Assembly (NCBI RefSeq): GCF_029218125.1
Contig: NZ_JARFXX010000005.1
Span: 139,856 to 203,855, forward strand
Reading direction: 5' to 3'
Source: Oscillibacter faecalis_A
Lineage (GTDB): Bacteria; Bacillota; Clostridia; Oscillospirales; Oscillospiraceae
Length of the DNA: 64,000 nt
The position numbers and the translations under genes are program-made. The notes under the pieces are model-generated. The model did no database searches and was not told the DNA's origin. It was given only the letters and a program-made list of their open reading frames with translations. Shown in pieces: positions 41,203-50,920 of the stretch (the stretch's first letter is position 1; each line of letters begins with the position of its first letter).

Positions 41203-42063
41203 ATGAAACGCACAGTATCGTTGTGCATCACCGTGTTGCTCTCCTGCCTGTTGACCTGTCCGGCCTTAGCAGCGGATGCACTGCTCCTGACGCCAACGCT
41301 TTATCCCGCAGAGGTCAACGAGTATGCCAGTGGAGAAGAAATGCGGCTGGAGCGCACCTATTGCCTGTCTCCCACAGATGATCCGGCCAGCATCCCCGTC
41401 GGCGATTTTGACCGGGAGGGCTGGCACTACACGCTGTTGGATGTGACCCGGCAGGAGAACTCCAAGAGCGATGAGAAGGACTATGCCGAAACCTACACGC
41501 TGAACATGGACACAAAGGACATGGAGAAGATCATGCCCCAGCTGGCTGCGGAGCGCACCGTTACCACGGAGGACGGTTACACCGGGACTTTGGTGCTGGA
41601 CACCTCCAGCATCAAGGTAGAAGCTGCGGGCTATAACACTTCCACCAAGACTGTAACGGCAACCCGAACCTACCCAAACCTGTCTGATGCGGATATATCC
41701 TTTGTCCCCAAGAGCATTACGGACAATGGCCGCACGATGGAATTGGCAGATGTGCAGTGGCAGGAGTCGGACGGTTTTTATCATGCCTCGGCTACCTACA
41801 CAGGAAAGGTATCCAGCAAATATGCTACCGGCTATATTGTCACGGCGGATTATTCCGGTGAGGTAGTCCGTACCACGATGGACGATACCATTTACACCGC
41901 AATTTTCAGTGGGACGCCTATCCAGCCGGAACGCAGTGCTTTCGACTGGCGCTATCTGCTGATTCTGCCCGCTGGTGCCGGTGTGGCTGGCCTCGTTGTG
42001 CTGGGCCGTAATTGGCTGAAAAAGCGAAAGAACGAAAAGAAATGGGAGGAGTACACGAAATGA
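41203..42063 (+). CDS. Secreted, C-terminally anchored surface protein
   Basis: 286 residues. Signal peptide 1-24 (VSLCITVLLSCLLTCPALAA), a beta-rich extracellular region, and a C-terminal membrane helix (YLLILPAGAGVAGLVVLGRN) with a basic tail. No LPxTG motif. The ATG at 41203 follows GGAGGAACCACT. It overlaps the sortase gene (ATGA). Such a protein next to sortase and Cna_B protein is common in Tn1549-like elements; a role in cell contact is inferred. Confidence 0.8.
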   Translation: MKRTVSLCITVLLSCLLTCPALAADALLLTPTLYPAEVNEYASGEEMRLERTYCLSPTDDPASIPVGDFDREGWHYTLLDVTRQENSKSDEKDYAETYTLNMDTKDMEKIMPQLAAERTVTTEDGYTGTLVLDTSSIKVEAAGYNTSTKTVTATRTYPNLSDADISFVPKSITDNGRTMELADVQWQESDGFYHASATYTGKVSSKYATGYIVTADYSGEVVRTTMDDTIYTAIFSGTPIQPERSAFDWRYLLILPAGAGVAGLVVLGRNWLKKRKNEKKWEEYTK

Positions 42064-42824
42064 AATGGAAAACCTTGTGCCTGACGGCGGCATTGACCGC
42101 CGTGCTGGCTGCGGTGCCCGCCTATGCGCTGGATTACACGGTGGACGCCCCGGAGGACTATCTCTTTGGCAGGCCGACCAGTGTGGAAACGGTCACAGAG
42201 TACGGCGCGGACAATGTTGACCGCAGCAAGAACACGGCACTGATCCCGCCCGCCTTTGGCAGTCCCACCAGTTACCTGCCCGATACGGGTGAGCCCCTGA
42301 CGCCTAACCTGACCCCCGGCGCCCACAGCGGCGGGCTGGTCAGTTCCGTCGGATCTGTTGGCGGTGTGCCCTATCCCACAGTGGATAGCGGCGGCAGCTG
42401 GAACAGCACGACGTACACTCCGGTTTCCTCTGACCTTTATTACAGCAACGGCAGTTTGGGAACGCTGAAAATCCCGGCCATCGGTCTAACCGTCAAGGTC
42501 TATGAGGGGACGGATAGCAACGCACTGAAAAAAGGAACGGGTCATTTCAGCGACTCCAGCATTTGGAATGGGAATGTGTGTATCGCTGGGCACAACCGCG
42601 GCGTCAACAATCACTTTGGACAGATCCACACGCTGACCGTAGGCGATACCATCACCTACACGACGAAGCTGGGGACACGAAGCTACACCGTTACCAGTGT
42701 GTCTAAAGTGCTGGAGACGGACACTAGCGGCACAACGGCCAGTAGTGACAACCGCCTGACCCTTTATACCTGCGTCAGAGATCAGTCGGTATATCGCTGG
42801 ATGGTCTGCGCTGTGGAGCGCTAA
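42060..42824 (+). CDS. Sortase
   Basis: 254 residues with a cleavable-looking signal (LCLTAALTAVLAAVPAYA) and an unstructured segment to about 135. The catalytic domain then shows LKIPAIGLTVKVYEG, the histidine in CIAGHNRGVNNHFGQIHTL, the cysteine in LTLYTCVRDQSVYRWMVCAV and an arginine following it. The architecture suits a class D-like sortase. It presumably processes the LPRTG protein encoded at 43847. Coupled to the upstream gene by 4 bp. Confidence 0.92.
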   Translation: MKWKTLCLTAALTAVLAAVPAYALDYTVDAPEDYLFGRPTSVETVTEYGADNVDRSKNTALIPPAFGSPTSYLPDTGEPLTPNLTPGAHSGGLVSSVGSVGGVPYPTVDSGGSWNSTTYTPVSSDLYYSNGSLGTLKIPAIGLTVKVYEGTDSNALKKGTGHFSDSSIWNGNVCIAGHNRGVNNHFGQIHTLTVGDTITYTTKLGTRSYTVTSVSKVLETDTSGTTASSDNRLTLYTCVRDQSVYRWMVCAVER

Positions 42825-42840
42825 AAACTGAATAGCGGCA

Positions 42841-42876
42841 GTCAAAATGCGGCTCAATTTGAGACACAATTCGACG
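42841..42876. repeat. Element palindrome, copy 4
   Basis: AAAATGCGGCTCAATTTGAG then ACACAATTCGAC, between the sortase and CAP genes. A TATGACATAATAAC-type AT-rich stretch follows and may hold the promoter of the next gene. Confidence 0.8.
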
Positions 42877-42980
42877 ATGTATTTCGTGGCCGTTGGATGA
42901 TTTTTTGCGAGTTGTGTGAGATTATGACATAATAACGGTAGGCAGAAATGCCAATCATTCTTATGTCTGGAGGAAATGCC

Positions 42981-43769
42981 ATGAAAAAACCATACACATC
43001 CTTTGTTGCCGGATTGCTGGTTGGCGTTGCCCTGTTCGGCGGGGCCACAGCCCATGCTGCGGGCATTATGGCAGAGCGCAGCACCCACCGCGTATTTGCC
43101 GATGGACGGGAAGTACAGATGGAAGCCTATGTCATCAACGGCAACAACTATGTGAAGCTGCGGGACATTGGCGAACAGGTCTGTTTCAATGTTTATTGGG
43201 ACAGCGACAACGGCTGTGTGCAGGTGGAAAGCGGCAAGCCCTACACCGGCAAAGCGCCTGCAAAGGCAGAACCCGATAAACCGGAATCGCATCCAGAACC
43301 CACAGCCCCTACCGATGTAGACGCCATGAAACAGGACATCATTGACCGTACCAACGCACTCCGAAAGGAAAACGGCATTGCAGCCCTGACCACCAGCGAC
43401 AAGCTCATGCAGGCCGCACAGGTGCGAGCCGATGAAATGGCCGCCAACACGGTCTATTCCCACACCAGACCGGATGGTCGGAATTTCAATACGGTCACGG
43501 ACTGCCCGTACATGGCGGAAAACATCCATCGGATCGCCACACGTTACCTTTCCCAACATGATGTGAGCCTTGCGGAAGCGGCAGTCGATGGCTGGGCCAA
43601 TTCCGAGACACATCTGCGGAATATACGCAATGAACGCCTGAACGCTATCGGTGTGGGCATTGCCAAGGGCATCAATGCTGCTGGGGAGGAAAGCTGGTAC
43701 TGCGTTCAGCTCTTTCTCTATGATGGATGTGTGATCTCACAGGTAGATATACCTATTATGAACAAGTAA
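42981..43769 (+). CDS. Secreted CAP-domain protein with copper-amine-oxidase-like N-terminus
   Basis: 262 residues. Signal peptide 1-27 (SFVAGLLVGVALFGGATAHA). Residues about 35-80 (HRVFADGREVQMEAYVINGN then NYVKLRDIGEQ) are a copper amine oxidase N-terminal-like repeat, a common cell-surface module. The C-terminal CAP/SCP domain has MKQDIIDRTNALRKENGIAA, AAQVRADEMAANTVYSHTRP, YMAENI and VDGWANSETHLRNIRNERLN. Start at the ATG 42981 after CTGGAGGAAATGCC; 42948 is too early. Confidence 0.9.
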   Translation: MKKPYTSFVAGLLVGVALFGGATAHAAGIMAERSTHRVFADGREVQMEAYVINGNNYVKLRDIGEQVCFNVYWDSDNGCVQVESGKPYTGKAPAKAEPDKPESHPEPTAPTDVDAMKQDIIDRTNALRKENGIAALTTSDKLMQAAQVRADEMAANTVYSHTRPDGRNFNTVTDCPYMAENIHRIATRYLSQHDVSLAEAAVDGWANSETHLRNIRNERLNAIGVGIAKGINAAGEESWYCVQLFLYDGCVISQVDIPIMNK

Positions 43770-43785
43770 ATATCCCTTTTCTGAA

Positions 43786-43813
43786 AGAGCAGGTCATGTT
43801 ATACGGCCTGCTT
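43786..43813 (+). terminator. Hairpin after the CAP gene
   Basis: AGCAGGTC…GGCCTGCT followed by TTTCT. Weak; it separates the CAP gene from the Cna_B protein gene. Confidence 0.5.
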
Positions 43814-43846
43814 TTCTATTATGAAAATGTGAAAGGAAATCAGTGT

Positions 43847-46800
43847 ATGAAAACATGGAAAACACGGATCTTGTCAGCGATGTTGGCTTTTTTGACCTTG
43901 CTGACCCTGTTGCCCACCTCCGCTTTGGCAGCTTCCGGCAGCGGAACGGGCATCAAAGCAACCACAGACCCCAACCTCTGGTCTATCCGCCTGACCTCCA
44001 CCGGCCAGCAATATTCCTACCGTCCGCCCACGGCAGCAGGCAAGCAACTCTACTGCATGGATCTCGGCTACTCTTATCGCTATGGGACAGCTTCTTTTCT
44101 CAACAGCTACACCTACAAAAGCGCCACCGGCGCGGACGCGGATGCCCTGTGGGAAAAGGCTGTTGCCAAGACCGGACTGGGCGAGATGGACGCCATTACC
44201 AAAGAGAATGTAAAGTGGATGATGTCCTATATCGCTGATTATACCGGCGACATCCCCGGCAGTCTGTTTATGGCCTTGCAGACCTACATCTGGGACAACC
44301 AGAGCGATAAATCCGCAGGCGGCGATACCTCCGGCGATATTGACGCCGGTGGCTTTGCCAACGCCGATACCTATGAAACCTATGTTGGCTATTACAACTG
44401 GATGCTGGCGCAGAAAGCTAAGGAGGATGCGGAACTTCAGAAACAGATCGAGGAATATACCGCGCAGGGCAAGCAGGCATCCATCGTGGAGGACGTGTCT
44501 GGCAAGTGGGCCGTTCTTGCCACTTCCGGAACCGCTGGCCGCCAGAGCTTCTTTGCCTATCACGCAGCCCGTAAGGTTGTGACGGACGATAAGCCGGAAG
44601 GCGGCGACAATCCGCCTCCTCCCGTTGCCGGTGATGGCGACATCACGTTCAAGAAGGTGATTGCCGGGACTACCCATGGTTTGGATGGCGCTGTGTTCAA
44701 CATCTACCGCGACGGTCAGATCGTCGGCAGTGATGTGACCAAAAACGGTGGCATCATTGAGGTCAAGGATGTCACCAAGGGCTTGTGGACATTCGTGGAG
44801 GTGGAAGCTCCGGAGGGGTATGCCCTGGACCCCACCCCCCACAGCGTCTATGTCGATACCACCGATGGCGACAAGCAGTACACTGTTTCCGCCAGCAACA
44901 GTCCTCTGCCCAGCCTGAAAATCACCAAGGCAGACGCGCAGACCTTCGCCAAGGTCAAGGCGACCTTTCTGGTGGAGGCCCTGACCGGCAGCTACTCCAC
45001 CACCGTCACCGTGGACGGCGAAAAGACACTGCCCGATCTCCAGCCCGGTGTGTACCGCGTTACCGAGCAGTCCGTGGAGGAGCCGTATATCAAGACCGGC
45101 ACCCATCAGGACATCGCCCTGCTGGCCGGTGCCGGTACTGTGGAGGCCGCCTTCACCAACTATGTAAAACCCGGTTTGGAGATCCTGAAGAAAAACATTG
45201 CCACCGGGGAACCCATTGCCCATGTGACCTACAAAATTGAGCAGATCGACGGCAGCTACTCCACCACCGCAACCACGGACGGCACGGGACGTATTTTCTT
45301 GGCGAATATCCCTGTGGGCAGCTACAAGGTCACGGAGGTCAATGTTCCCTCCGATGTGATCCTCTGCGACATTCCCCAGACGATTGCCCTCGGTCCCGGC
45401 GAGACCCGCACGGTAACATTCTTCAACGCCATGAAGCCTTCTTTGAAAATCATCAAGCGGTGCGAAGTTACCAAAGACCCCATCCCCAACACCAAATTTC
45501 ATATCTGGTGGGGCTCCGACAACACCACGACCGGCGCTATGAATGACCTCGGCAGCTTTTACACGGATGACCATGGCGAGATCATCTTCACGGGCGATGC
45601 CCTCAAGAGCGGCTGGTATAAAGTGACAGAGGAAGCCCCGGCATCCGGGTTCGCCCCCGCTGACGAACCGACCCAGGAATTCTATCTGGCTGGCAACGAA
45701 AACGCGGTCAAAATCTGGGAGAATCGCCCCCTCAGCGCGCTGGTGGTGTTCAAATATGATGAAAAAACCGGTGCGGCCTTACAGGGCGCGGAGTTCCAGA
45801 TCCGTTACCTCGGCGGCACCTCCGGTACGGGCGGCACGGTCATCGGCACTTACACCACTTCGGAAAACGGCTCCATCATCCTCACCCGCCTGAAAGCGGG
45901 CACCTATATCGTGGAAGAAACCAAAGCCAGTCCGTTTTATTCCATCGACACGCCGCCCCAGACCGTGCTGCTGAGCGGTAAGAATCAGGATGTGGTGACG
46001 CTCCGGTTCAGCAACCAGCCTTACGGCTCCGTCCTCATCAAGAAGCTGGCGGATGATGCCAATAAAACGCCGCTGGCGGGCGCTACCTTCCTCGTCACCG
46101 ACGATAAGGGTACGTTCATCGGCACCGCCAACGGTGAGTTCACCACGGACAAGTCCGGAGCCATCCAGCTCCCTAAGCTGCCTGCCGGTACGACCATCGT
46201 GGCAAAGGAAATTCGTCCCCCGGAGGGGTACGCATTGGACGGCACACCCCAGACCATTACGGTGCAGGCCGGTGAAAACGCGCCTCTGACGTTCTACGAT
46301 AAGCCCCTTTGCAACCTGACCATTCTGAAGCGGGACGCGCTGACAAAGAAACCTCTGGCAAAGGCGGAGTTCATTGTGAAGGACAGTGAGGGCAAGCCCA
46401 TTGGAACAGACAACGGACGGTTCGTCACCGGCTCTGACGGTACTGTGACCATTACTGCCCTGAATCCCAATGCCACCATTATTGTGTCTGAGGATAAAGC
46501 GCCCATCGGCTATATCAAGGATGAGACGCCAAAAACCATTGTGGTCAGGAGCGGTGTACCCAACAGCCTGACCTTTGACAACGAGCCTTCTACCACATTG
46601 GTGATCCACAAATATATCGAAGGAACGGAGAACGAGCCGCTTTCTGGCGTTGCCTTCAAGGTAGTAGATGGCAGCGGCGCTGCCGTTGGCCCCGATGACG
46701 GCGTGTACTACACAGACAAGGCGGGTGAGATCGTTTTGAACGGTCTGGAACCCGGCACTACCGTAGTTGCCCGTGAGATCAAATCTGTGGATGGATTCGT

Positions 46801-48547
46801 GTTGGACGGCACACCCCAGGACATTCTCATCAAGGCAGGGACGGTGCAAAATCTGACCTTCTGGAACAAGCGTCAGGGCGCGCTTATTATCAACAAGCTG
46901 GACGCTGTGACGAAGAAACCGCTGGAGGGTGTGACCTTCAAAATTACTATGGCGAATGGCGAGTTTATCCCCGACGAAAACGGGAAAATCAGCTCCAACG
47001 GTCTGTACTATACCGATAAAAACGGGCAGATCATTCTCAAGGGCGTCACCGGCACACTGGTGGTGACGGAGGAAAAATCTATTGATGGTTACACCATCGA
47101 CGAAAATACCCGCACCCAAACCGTTGTAGTCAACCCCGACGATACGCAGTCTCTGTACTTTTATAACGCCCCCATTGGCGGCGTGGAGCTCATCAAGGTC
47201 AATGCGGCGGACAAAACTCAGCGCATCCCCAACACCACCTTCGAGATCCGCCGCGTCAGCGATGGCGGTCTGGTGACCACCGTCACCGCCGGGACGGATG
47301 GGCGCGTGTATGTGCCGCTGGCAAGCGGCAGCTACTACGCCGTGGAAACCAAGGCGGGCAAGGGCTTCCAGCTTGACAGCACACCCATTTATTTTACCGT
47401 GGAGGATGGCAAGACCACAACCAAAACTGTGGCCAACAAGGCCATCTCCGGCATCCTGATCCACAAGGTCAACGCCGTCACCGGCGAGGGTATCTACGGC
47501 GTGTCTTTCATCCTCTATGACAGTGGTAACAACCCCATCGCGCAGGAGACAAGCGATGATCGCGGTTATGTCCGGTTTGAAAACCTGACTGCTGGCCGCT
47601 ACTATCTGCGTGAACTGGAAAACGAGGGCTATGTGCGCGACACACAGAAAAAGACGGTCTATGTCAAGTCTGGCGAAACCACCGAGGTCGAATGGGAAAA
47701 TACACCCATCACCGGACAGATTCAGATTACAAAGCGCTCCGCGGACTACAATTCCACCAACGGCCTGAGCGCCGGTACGCTGCTGGAGGGTGCGGTATTT
47801 GAAATCACCGATAAGGCAGGAAATGTTGTTGATACCATTCGCACCAATAACCGGGGATTGGCCGTCTCTAAGCGGCTGCCCTTGTCGCGGTATTTTGTGC
47901 GAGAGGTCAAGGCACCGGAGCATTACGGTATCAGCGAAAAGGAACTGACAGTCTACCTTGAACATGAGGGTCAGATCGTCCGCATTGAGACAGAGAACAA
48001 GAGCCTTGCTACTGGCATTTCCATTACCAAGACCGGTCCCAAGGAGATTATGGCCAATCAACCGGTGCGCTATGCCTTTTCCAACATCGCTAACACATCT
48101 AATGTCAGCCTGAGCAATTTTTACTGGAGAGATACCATCCCGGCACAGGTGCGTTTGGAAAAGGTTGTAACAGGCACTTATAACTTCCCCGGCACTTACA
48201 AAATCGTCTACCGCGTCAATGGCGGTGACTATCGTACACTGGCCGATAATCTCACCACCAGCAAGAATTACACGCTGGCGGCATCCTCCGTGGCATTGGG
48301 CTTAGCGTCCAACGAGCGTGTGACGGAGATCATGTTTGTTTTTGGGCAGGCCCCTGCGGGCTTTGCGCAGGTGGAAAAACCCTATCTCTATTGTAGGGCC
48401 GTGACTGGACTGCCCGCAGGTTCATTCGTCAACGTAGCAGATGTGGGCGGCACTTATAACGGAACATGGGTGCAGGCAGTAAGCCGCTGGGTGACATCCG
48501 TATATGGAAAACCCACTGTTCCTAAGCTGCCTCGCACGGGATATTGA
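43847..48547 (+). CDS. Giant Cna_B-repeat surface protein with thioester domain and C-terminal LPRTG
   Basis: 1566 residues. Signal peptide 1-28 (ILSAMLAFLTLLTLLPTSAL). The N-terminal domain (about 35-235) has a cysteine in KQLYCMDLGYSYRYG and a glutamine in MALQTYIWDNQ, the pair that forms an internal thioester in adhesion domains. About twelve SpaA/Cna_B repeats of 85-100 residues follow, each with a lysine early (for example LKITKADA, LIIHK) and E-A/K-P-EGY-type ends (EVEAPEGYALD); isopeptide bonds are expected. A different C-terminal domain precedes PKLPRTGY, where the protein ends at once, without the hydrophobic helix and basic tail of a normal sorting signal. The start is the ATG at 43847 after GAAAGGAAATCAGTGT. 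Likely an adhesin promoting mating contact. Confidence 0.92.
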   Translation: MKTWKTRILSAMLAFLTLLTLLPTSALAASGSGTGIKATTDPNLWSIRLTSTGQQYSYRPPTAAGKQLYCMDLGYSYRYGTASFLNSYTYKSATGADADALWEKAVAKTGLGEMDAITKENVKWMMSYIADYTGDIPGSLFMALQTYIWDNQSDKSAGGDTSGDIDAGGFANADTYETYVGYYNWMLAQKAKEDAELQKQIEEYTAQGKQASIVEDVSGKWAVLATSGTAGRQSFFAYHAARKVVTDDKPEGGDNPPPPVAGDGDITFKKVIAGTTHGLDGAVFNIYRDGQIVGSDVTKNGGIIEVKDVTKGLWTFVEVEAPEGYALDPTPHSVYVDTTDGDKQYTVSASNSPLPSLKITKADAQTFAKVKATFLVEALTGSYSTTVTVDGEKTLPDLQPGVYRVTEQSVEEPYIKTGTHQDIALLAGAGTVEAAFTNYVKPGLEILKKNIATGEPIAHVTYKIEQIDGSYSTTATTDGTGRIFLANIPVGSYKVTEVNVPSDVILCDIPQTIALGPGETRTVTFFNAMKPSLKIIKRCEVTKDPIPNTKFHIWWGSDNTTTGAMNDLGSFYTDDHGEIIFTGDALKSGWYKVTEEAPASGFAPADEPTQEFYLAGNENAVKIWENRPLSALVVFKYDEKTGAALQGAEFQIRYLGGTSGTGGTVIGTYTTSENGSIILTRLKAGTYIVEETKASPFYSIDTPPQTVLLSGKNQDVVTLRFSNQPYGSVLIKKLADDANKTPLAGATFLVTDDKGTFIGTANGEFTTDKSGAIQLPKLPAGTTIVAKEIRPPEGYALDGTPQTITVQAGENAPLTFYDKPLCNLTILKRDALTKKPLAKAEFIVKDSEGKPIGTDNGRFVTGSDGTVTITALNPNATIIVSEDKAPIGYIKDETPKTIVVRSGVPNSLTFDNEPSTTLVIHKYIEGTENEPLSGVAFKVVDGSGAAVGPDDGVYYTDKAGEIVLNGLEPGTTVVAREIKSVDGFVLDGTPQDILIKAGTVQNLTFWNKRQGALIINKLDAVTKKPLEGVTFKITMANGEFIPDENGKISSNGLYYTDKNGQIILKGVTGTLVVTEEKSIDGYTIDENTRTQTVVVNPDDTQSLYFYNAPIGGVELIKVNAADKTQRIPNTTFEIRRVSDGGLVTTVTAGTDGRVYVPLASGSYYAVETKAGKGFQLDSTPIYFTVEDGKTTTKTVANKAISGILIHKVNAVTGEGIYGVSFILYDSGNNPIAQETSDDRGYVRFENLTAGRYYLRELENEGYVRDTQKKTVYVKSGETTEVEWENTPITGQIQITKRSADYNSTNGLSAGTLLEGAVFEITDKAGNVVDTIRTNNRGLAVSKRLPLSRYFVREVKAPEHYGISEKELTVYLEHEGQIVRIETENKSLATGISITKTGPKEIMANQPVRYAFSNIANTSNVSLSNFYWRDTIPAQVRLEKVVTGTYNFPGTYKIVYRVNGGDYRTLADNLTTSKNYTLAASSVALGLASNERVTEIMFVFGQAPAGFAQVEKPYLYCRAVTGLPAGSFVNVADVGGTYNGTWVQAVSRWVTSVYGKPTVPKLPRTGY

Positions 48548-48550
48548 TGC

Positions 48551-48584
48551 TGTCGAAATGTGTCTCAAATTGAGCCGCATTTTT
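48551..48584. repeat. Element palindrome, copy 5
   Basis: TGTCGAAATGTGTCTCAAAT then TGAGCCGCATTTT, immediately after the Cna_B gene. Confidence 0.85.
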
Positions 48585-48585
48585 G

Positions 48586-48619
48586 AGGCCGCTCCTGAAA
48601 AGGGGCGGCCTCTTTTTGC
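48586..48619 (+). terminator. Terminator between surface and secretion modules
   Basis: GAGGCCGCTCC/GGGGCGGCCTC with TTTTTG. Confidence 0.85.
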
Positions 48620-48634
48620 GTAAAGGGGGATTAC

Positions 48635-50371
48635 ATGAGACGAAATCAAAATCAGAACCCGCTGCTGTGGCTGTTGCCTGTGCCGATGCTGCTTTGGCTG
48701 GCAGCGCTGCTTGCAACAGAGTATAAGGCCGGAATGACCGTGTTTACGCTGATGGGGCGGCTTTCATGGCTGATGGAGCATCCCTTTTCTGTGCGGTGGA
48801 CGCCGCATACGCCGAAATTTATGCTGTGGGTGCTGGCGGCCTATGGCTTTGCCGTGGCGCTTTATCTCTCCACCCGCGAGAACCGCAGACCGGGCGAGGA
48901 GCACGGCTCCGCAAAATGGGGCAGCACCAAGCAGCTGAACGCCAAGTACCGGGACAAAGACCCGCGCAATAACACCATCCTGACGCAGAATGTTTGCATG
49001 AGCCTGAACGGCAAAATGCACCGGCGCAATCTGCTGCAAATCGTGATTGGCGGCTCCGGTGCGGGCAAGACGAGGTTTTTTGTTAAGCCGAATCTGATGG
49101 AGGCAAATTGCAGCTTCCTTGTGACTGACCCCAAGGGGGAAACGCTCCGGGCCGTAGCGCCGCTGCTGCTCGAAAGGGGCTATGTTATCAAGGTGTTTGA
49201 CCTGATCGACCCGGCCCGGTCGGACAGCTTCAATGCCTTTGCCTACATCAAGGACGATAAGGATGTGATGAAACTGGTCAGCAACTTCATAAAAAACACC
49301 ACGCCTAAAGGCGCACAGCAGAACGATCCGTTTTGGGAGCGTTCCGAGATCGCGTTGGATACGGCGCTCATTTTGTACTTGATCCACGAAGCACCGCCGG
49401 AGGAGCAGAATTTTGAAATGCTCATCTACATGATTGAAAACGGCGGTGCAAAGGAGGACGATGACGATTATCAGTCCCCCTTAGACCTGCTGTTTGAGGC
49501 GCTGGAGGAGGATGACCCCAGCCATATCGCCGTGCGGGAATATAAGATCTACAAACAGGCTGCGGGCAAGACCGCGAAGAGCATCCTGATCTCCGCGGCG
49601 GTGCGGCTGTCCGCGTTCATCCTGCCGGAGATACAGAACATCACAGCAAAAGACGATATGGAATTGGACAAGATGGGCGAGCGCAAGCAGGCCGTGTTTG
49701 CCATCATCCCGGACAACGACAGCACCTTCAACTACATCGTGGGTATGCTCTACACCTGCGCCTTTCAGAGCCTTTACTATCAGGCGGACAAGGTGCATCA
49801 GGGGGCGCTGCCCGTTCCCGTGCGGATGATGATGGACGAGTTTTGCAATGTCTCTCTCCCGGATGACTTCGGCAAGCTGCAAGCTACCATGCGAAGCCGC
49901 AACATCATGTCTACCATTGTTCTGCAAAATATCTCCGCGCTAAAAGCACTGTTCAAGGATGACTGGGAAGGACTGATTGGCAACGCGGATACGCTGCTGT
50001 ATTTGGGCGGAAATGAAGTCAGCACCTTCAAGTACATCTCGGAGCTGTTGGGAAAGGAAACGCTGGATACCCGGACGCGCAGTGTATCGAAGGGGCGCAA
50101 TGGCTCCGGCAGTGTGAACTATCAGCAGACCGGGCGTGAACTGATGACGCCCGATGAAGTGCGGGCGCTGGACAATGACCGCTGCATCCTGTTCATCCGC
50201 GGCGAGCTGCCGGTGATGGACAGAAAATATGACATTCTGAAGCACCCCGATCTGAAGCTGACAGAGGATGGCGGAGCCGCGCCGTATGTCCACTGCCCCG
50301 GTCTGGATTACGCATTGGAGGACTTCCCGCTGTCCACGGAACGCTGGGAGTCCATTGAGATCATTGAATAA
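48635..50371 (+). CDS. Type IV coupling protein (VirD4/TraG family)
   Basis: 578 residues. Two N-terminal membrane helices (LLWLLPVPMLLWLAALLATE and FMLWVLAAYGFAVALYL), then the TraG/VirD4 ATPase. Walker A GGSGAGKT is at 139-146, LVTDPKGE follows, and VRMMMDEFCNVSLPDDFGKL is Walker B; IMSTIVLQNISALKALF and DTLLYLGGNE complete the family motifs. It passes the relaxase-DNA complex to the secretion channel. The ATG at 48635 follows AAAGGGGGATTAC. Confidence 0.97.
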   Translation: MRRNQNQNPLLWLLPVPMLLWLAALLATEYKAGMTVFTLMGRLSWLMEHPFSVRWTPHTPKFMLWVLAAYGFAVALYLSTRENRRPGEEHGSAKWGSTKQLNAKYRDKDPRNNTILTQNVCMSLNGKMHRRNLLQIVIGGSGAGKTRFFVKPNLMEANCSFLVTDPKGETLRAVAPLLLERGYVIKVFDLIDPARSDSFNAFAYIKDDKDVMKLVSNFIKNTTPKGAQQNDPFWERSEIALDTALILYLIHEAPPEEQNFEMLIYMIENGGAKEDDDDYQSPLDLLFEALEEDDPSHIAVREYKIYKQAAGKTAKSILISAAVRLSAFILPEIQNITAKDDMELDKMGERKQAVFAIIPDNDSTFNYIVGMLYTCAFQSLYYQADKVHQGALPVPVRMMMDEFCNVSLPDDFGKLQATMRSRNIMSTIVLQNISALKALFKDDWEGLIGNADTLLYLGGNEVSTFKYISELLGKETLDTRTRSVSKGRNGSGSVNYQQTGRELMTPDEVRALDNDRCILFIRGELPVMDRKYDILKHPDLKLTEDGGAAPYVHCPGLDYALEDFPLSTERWESIEIIE

Positions 50372-50388
50372 CATGAGGAGGAACAACC

Positions 50389-50727
50389 GTGAAAAAGAAA
50401 CGCATTTCGCTTAAGACTGACCGCCGGACGATCCTGGCGGGCCGCCGCTATGGGGCGCTTATCCTGACGGTGCTGGCCTGCGCCGCGCTGACCTGTCCTG
50501 CGTTGGCCGCTGATGACCCTCTGACCATCGTGGGAAATCTGTCTGACTTCGTATTTTCCATCATCAAGGCTTTGGGCGTTATCATTCTCGGCTGGGGCAT
50601 CGTGCAGATGGGCATGAGCATCCAGTCTCACGACGCCAGCCAGAGGACGCAGGGCTTTCTGTGCCTCTTTGGTGGCCTGATGATCGCCTTCGCCAAGGAG
50701 ATTTTGACTGCCATCGGCGCAGTGTAA
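50389..50727 (+). CDS. Maff2-family small membrane protein (VirB2-like)
   Basis: 112 residues. A signal-like segment (ALILTVLACAALTCPALAAD) and two further hydrophobic stretches (FSIIKALGVIILGWGIVQMG; GFLCLFGGLMIAFAKEIL). The Maff2 family is constant in Tn1549-like elements between VirD4 and VirB6 genes and has the size and topology of a pilin-like VirB2/TrbC. The ATG at 50389 follows AGGAGGAACAACC. Confidence 0.9.
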   Translation: MKKKRISLKTDRRTILAGRRYGALILTVLACAALTCPALAADDPLTIVGNLSDFVFSIIKALGVIILGWGIVQMGMSIQSHDASQRTQGFLCLFGGLMIAFAKEILTAIGAV

Positions 50728-50730
50728 CGG

Positions 50731-50762
50731 AAAAGGGGCAGGCCGTGGAGCCTGCCCCTCTT
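50731..50762 (+). terminator. Terminator after the Maff2 gene
   Basis: AGGGGCAGGC/GCCTGCCCCT around CGTGGA; it would reduce expression of the downstream genes relative to Maff2. Confidence 0.75.
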
Positions 50763-50772
50763 ACTTCTTTGT

Positions 50773-50890
50773 AGGGATGAGCAAAACGCAAGTTTTGCAA
50801 AGTCGAGTCACAATATATAGGCCGCAGTCAAGTCGGATAGCACTATTTATTGTGTGGTCTTATGAGCAAATCGGAGTTTTGCTCATCCCT
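50773..50890. repeat. 118-bp segment with terminal inverted repeats
   Basis: AGGGATGAGCAAAAC (50773-50787) and GTTTTGCTCATCCCT (50876-50890) are exact reverse complements; an inner GCAAAACGCAAGTTTTGC hairpin lies at the left. No gene is seen. It may be a tiny inserted element. Confidence 0.6.
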
Positions 50891-50920
50891 AACTTCTTTG
50901 GAGAATTGAGGTGATAGAAA

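Noticed and set aside
43874..48061. Long minus-strand frames opposite the Cna_B gene
   Set aside because: Antisense shadows of a repetitive GC-rich gene; no ribosome binding sites or domains.
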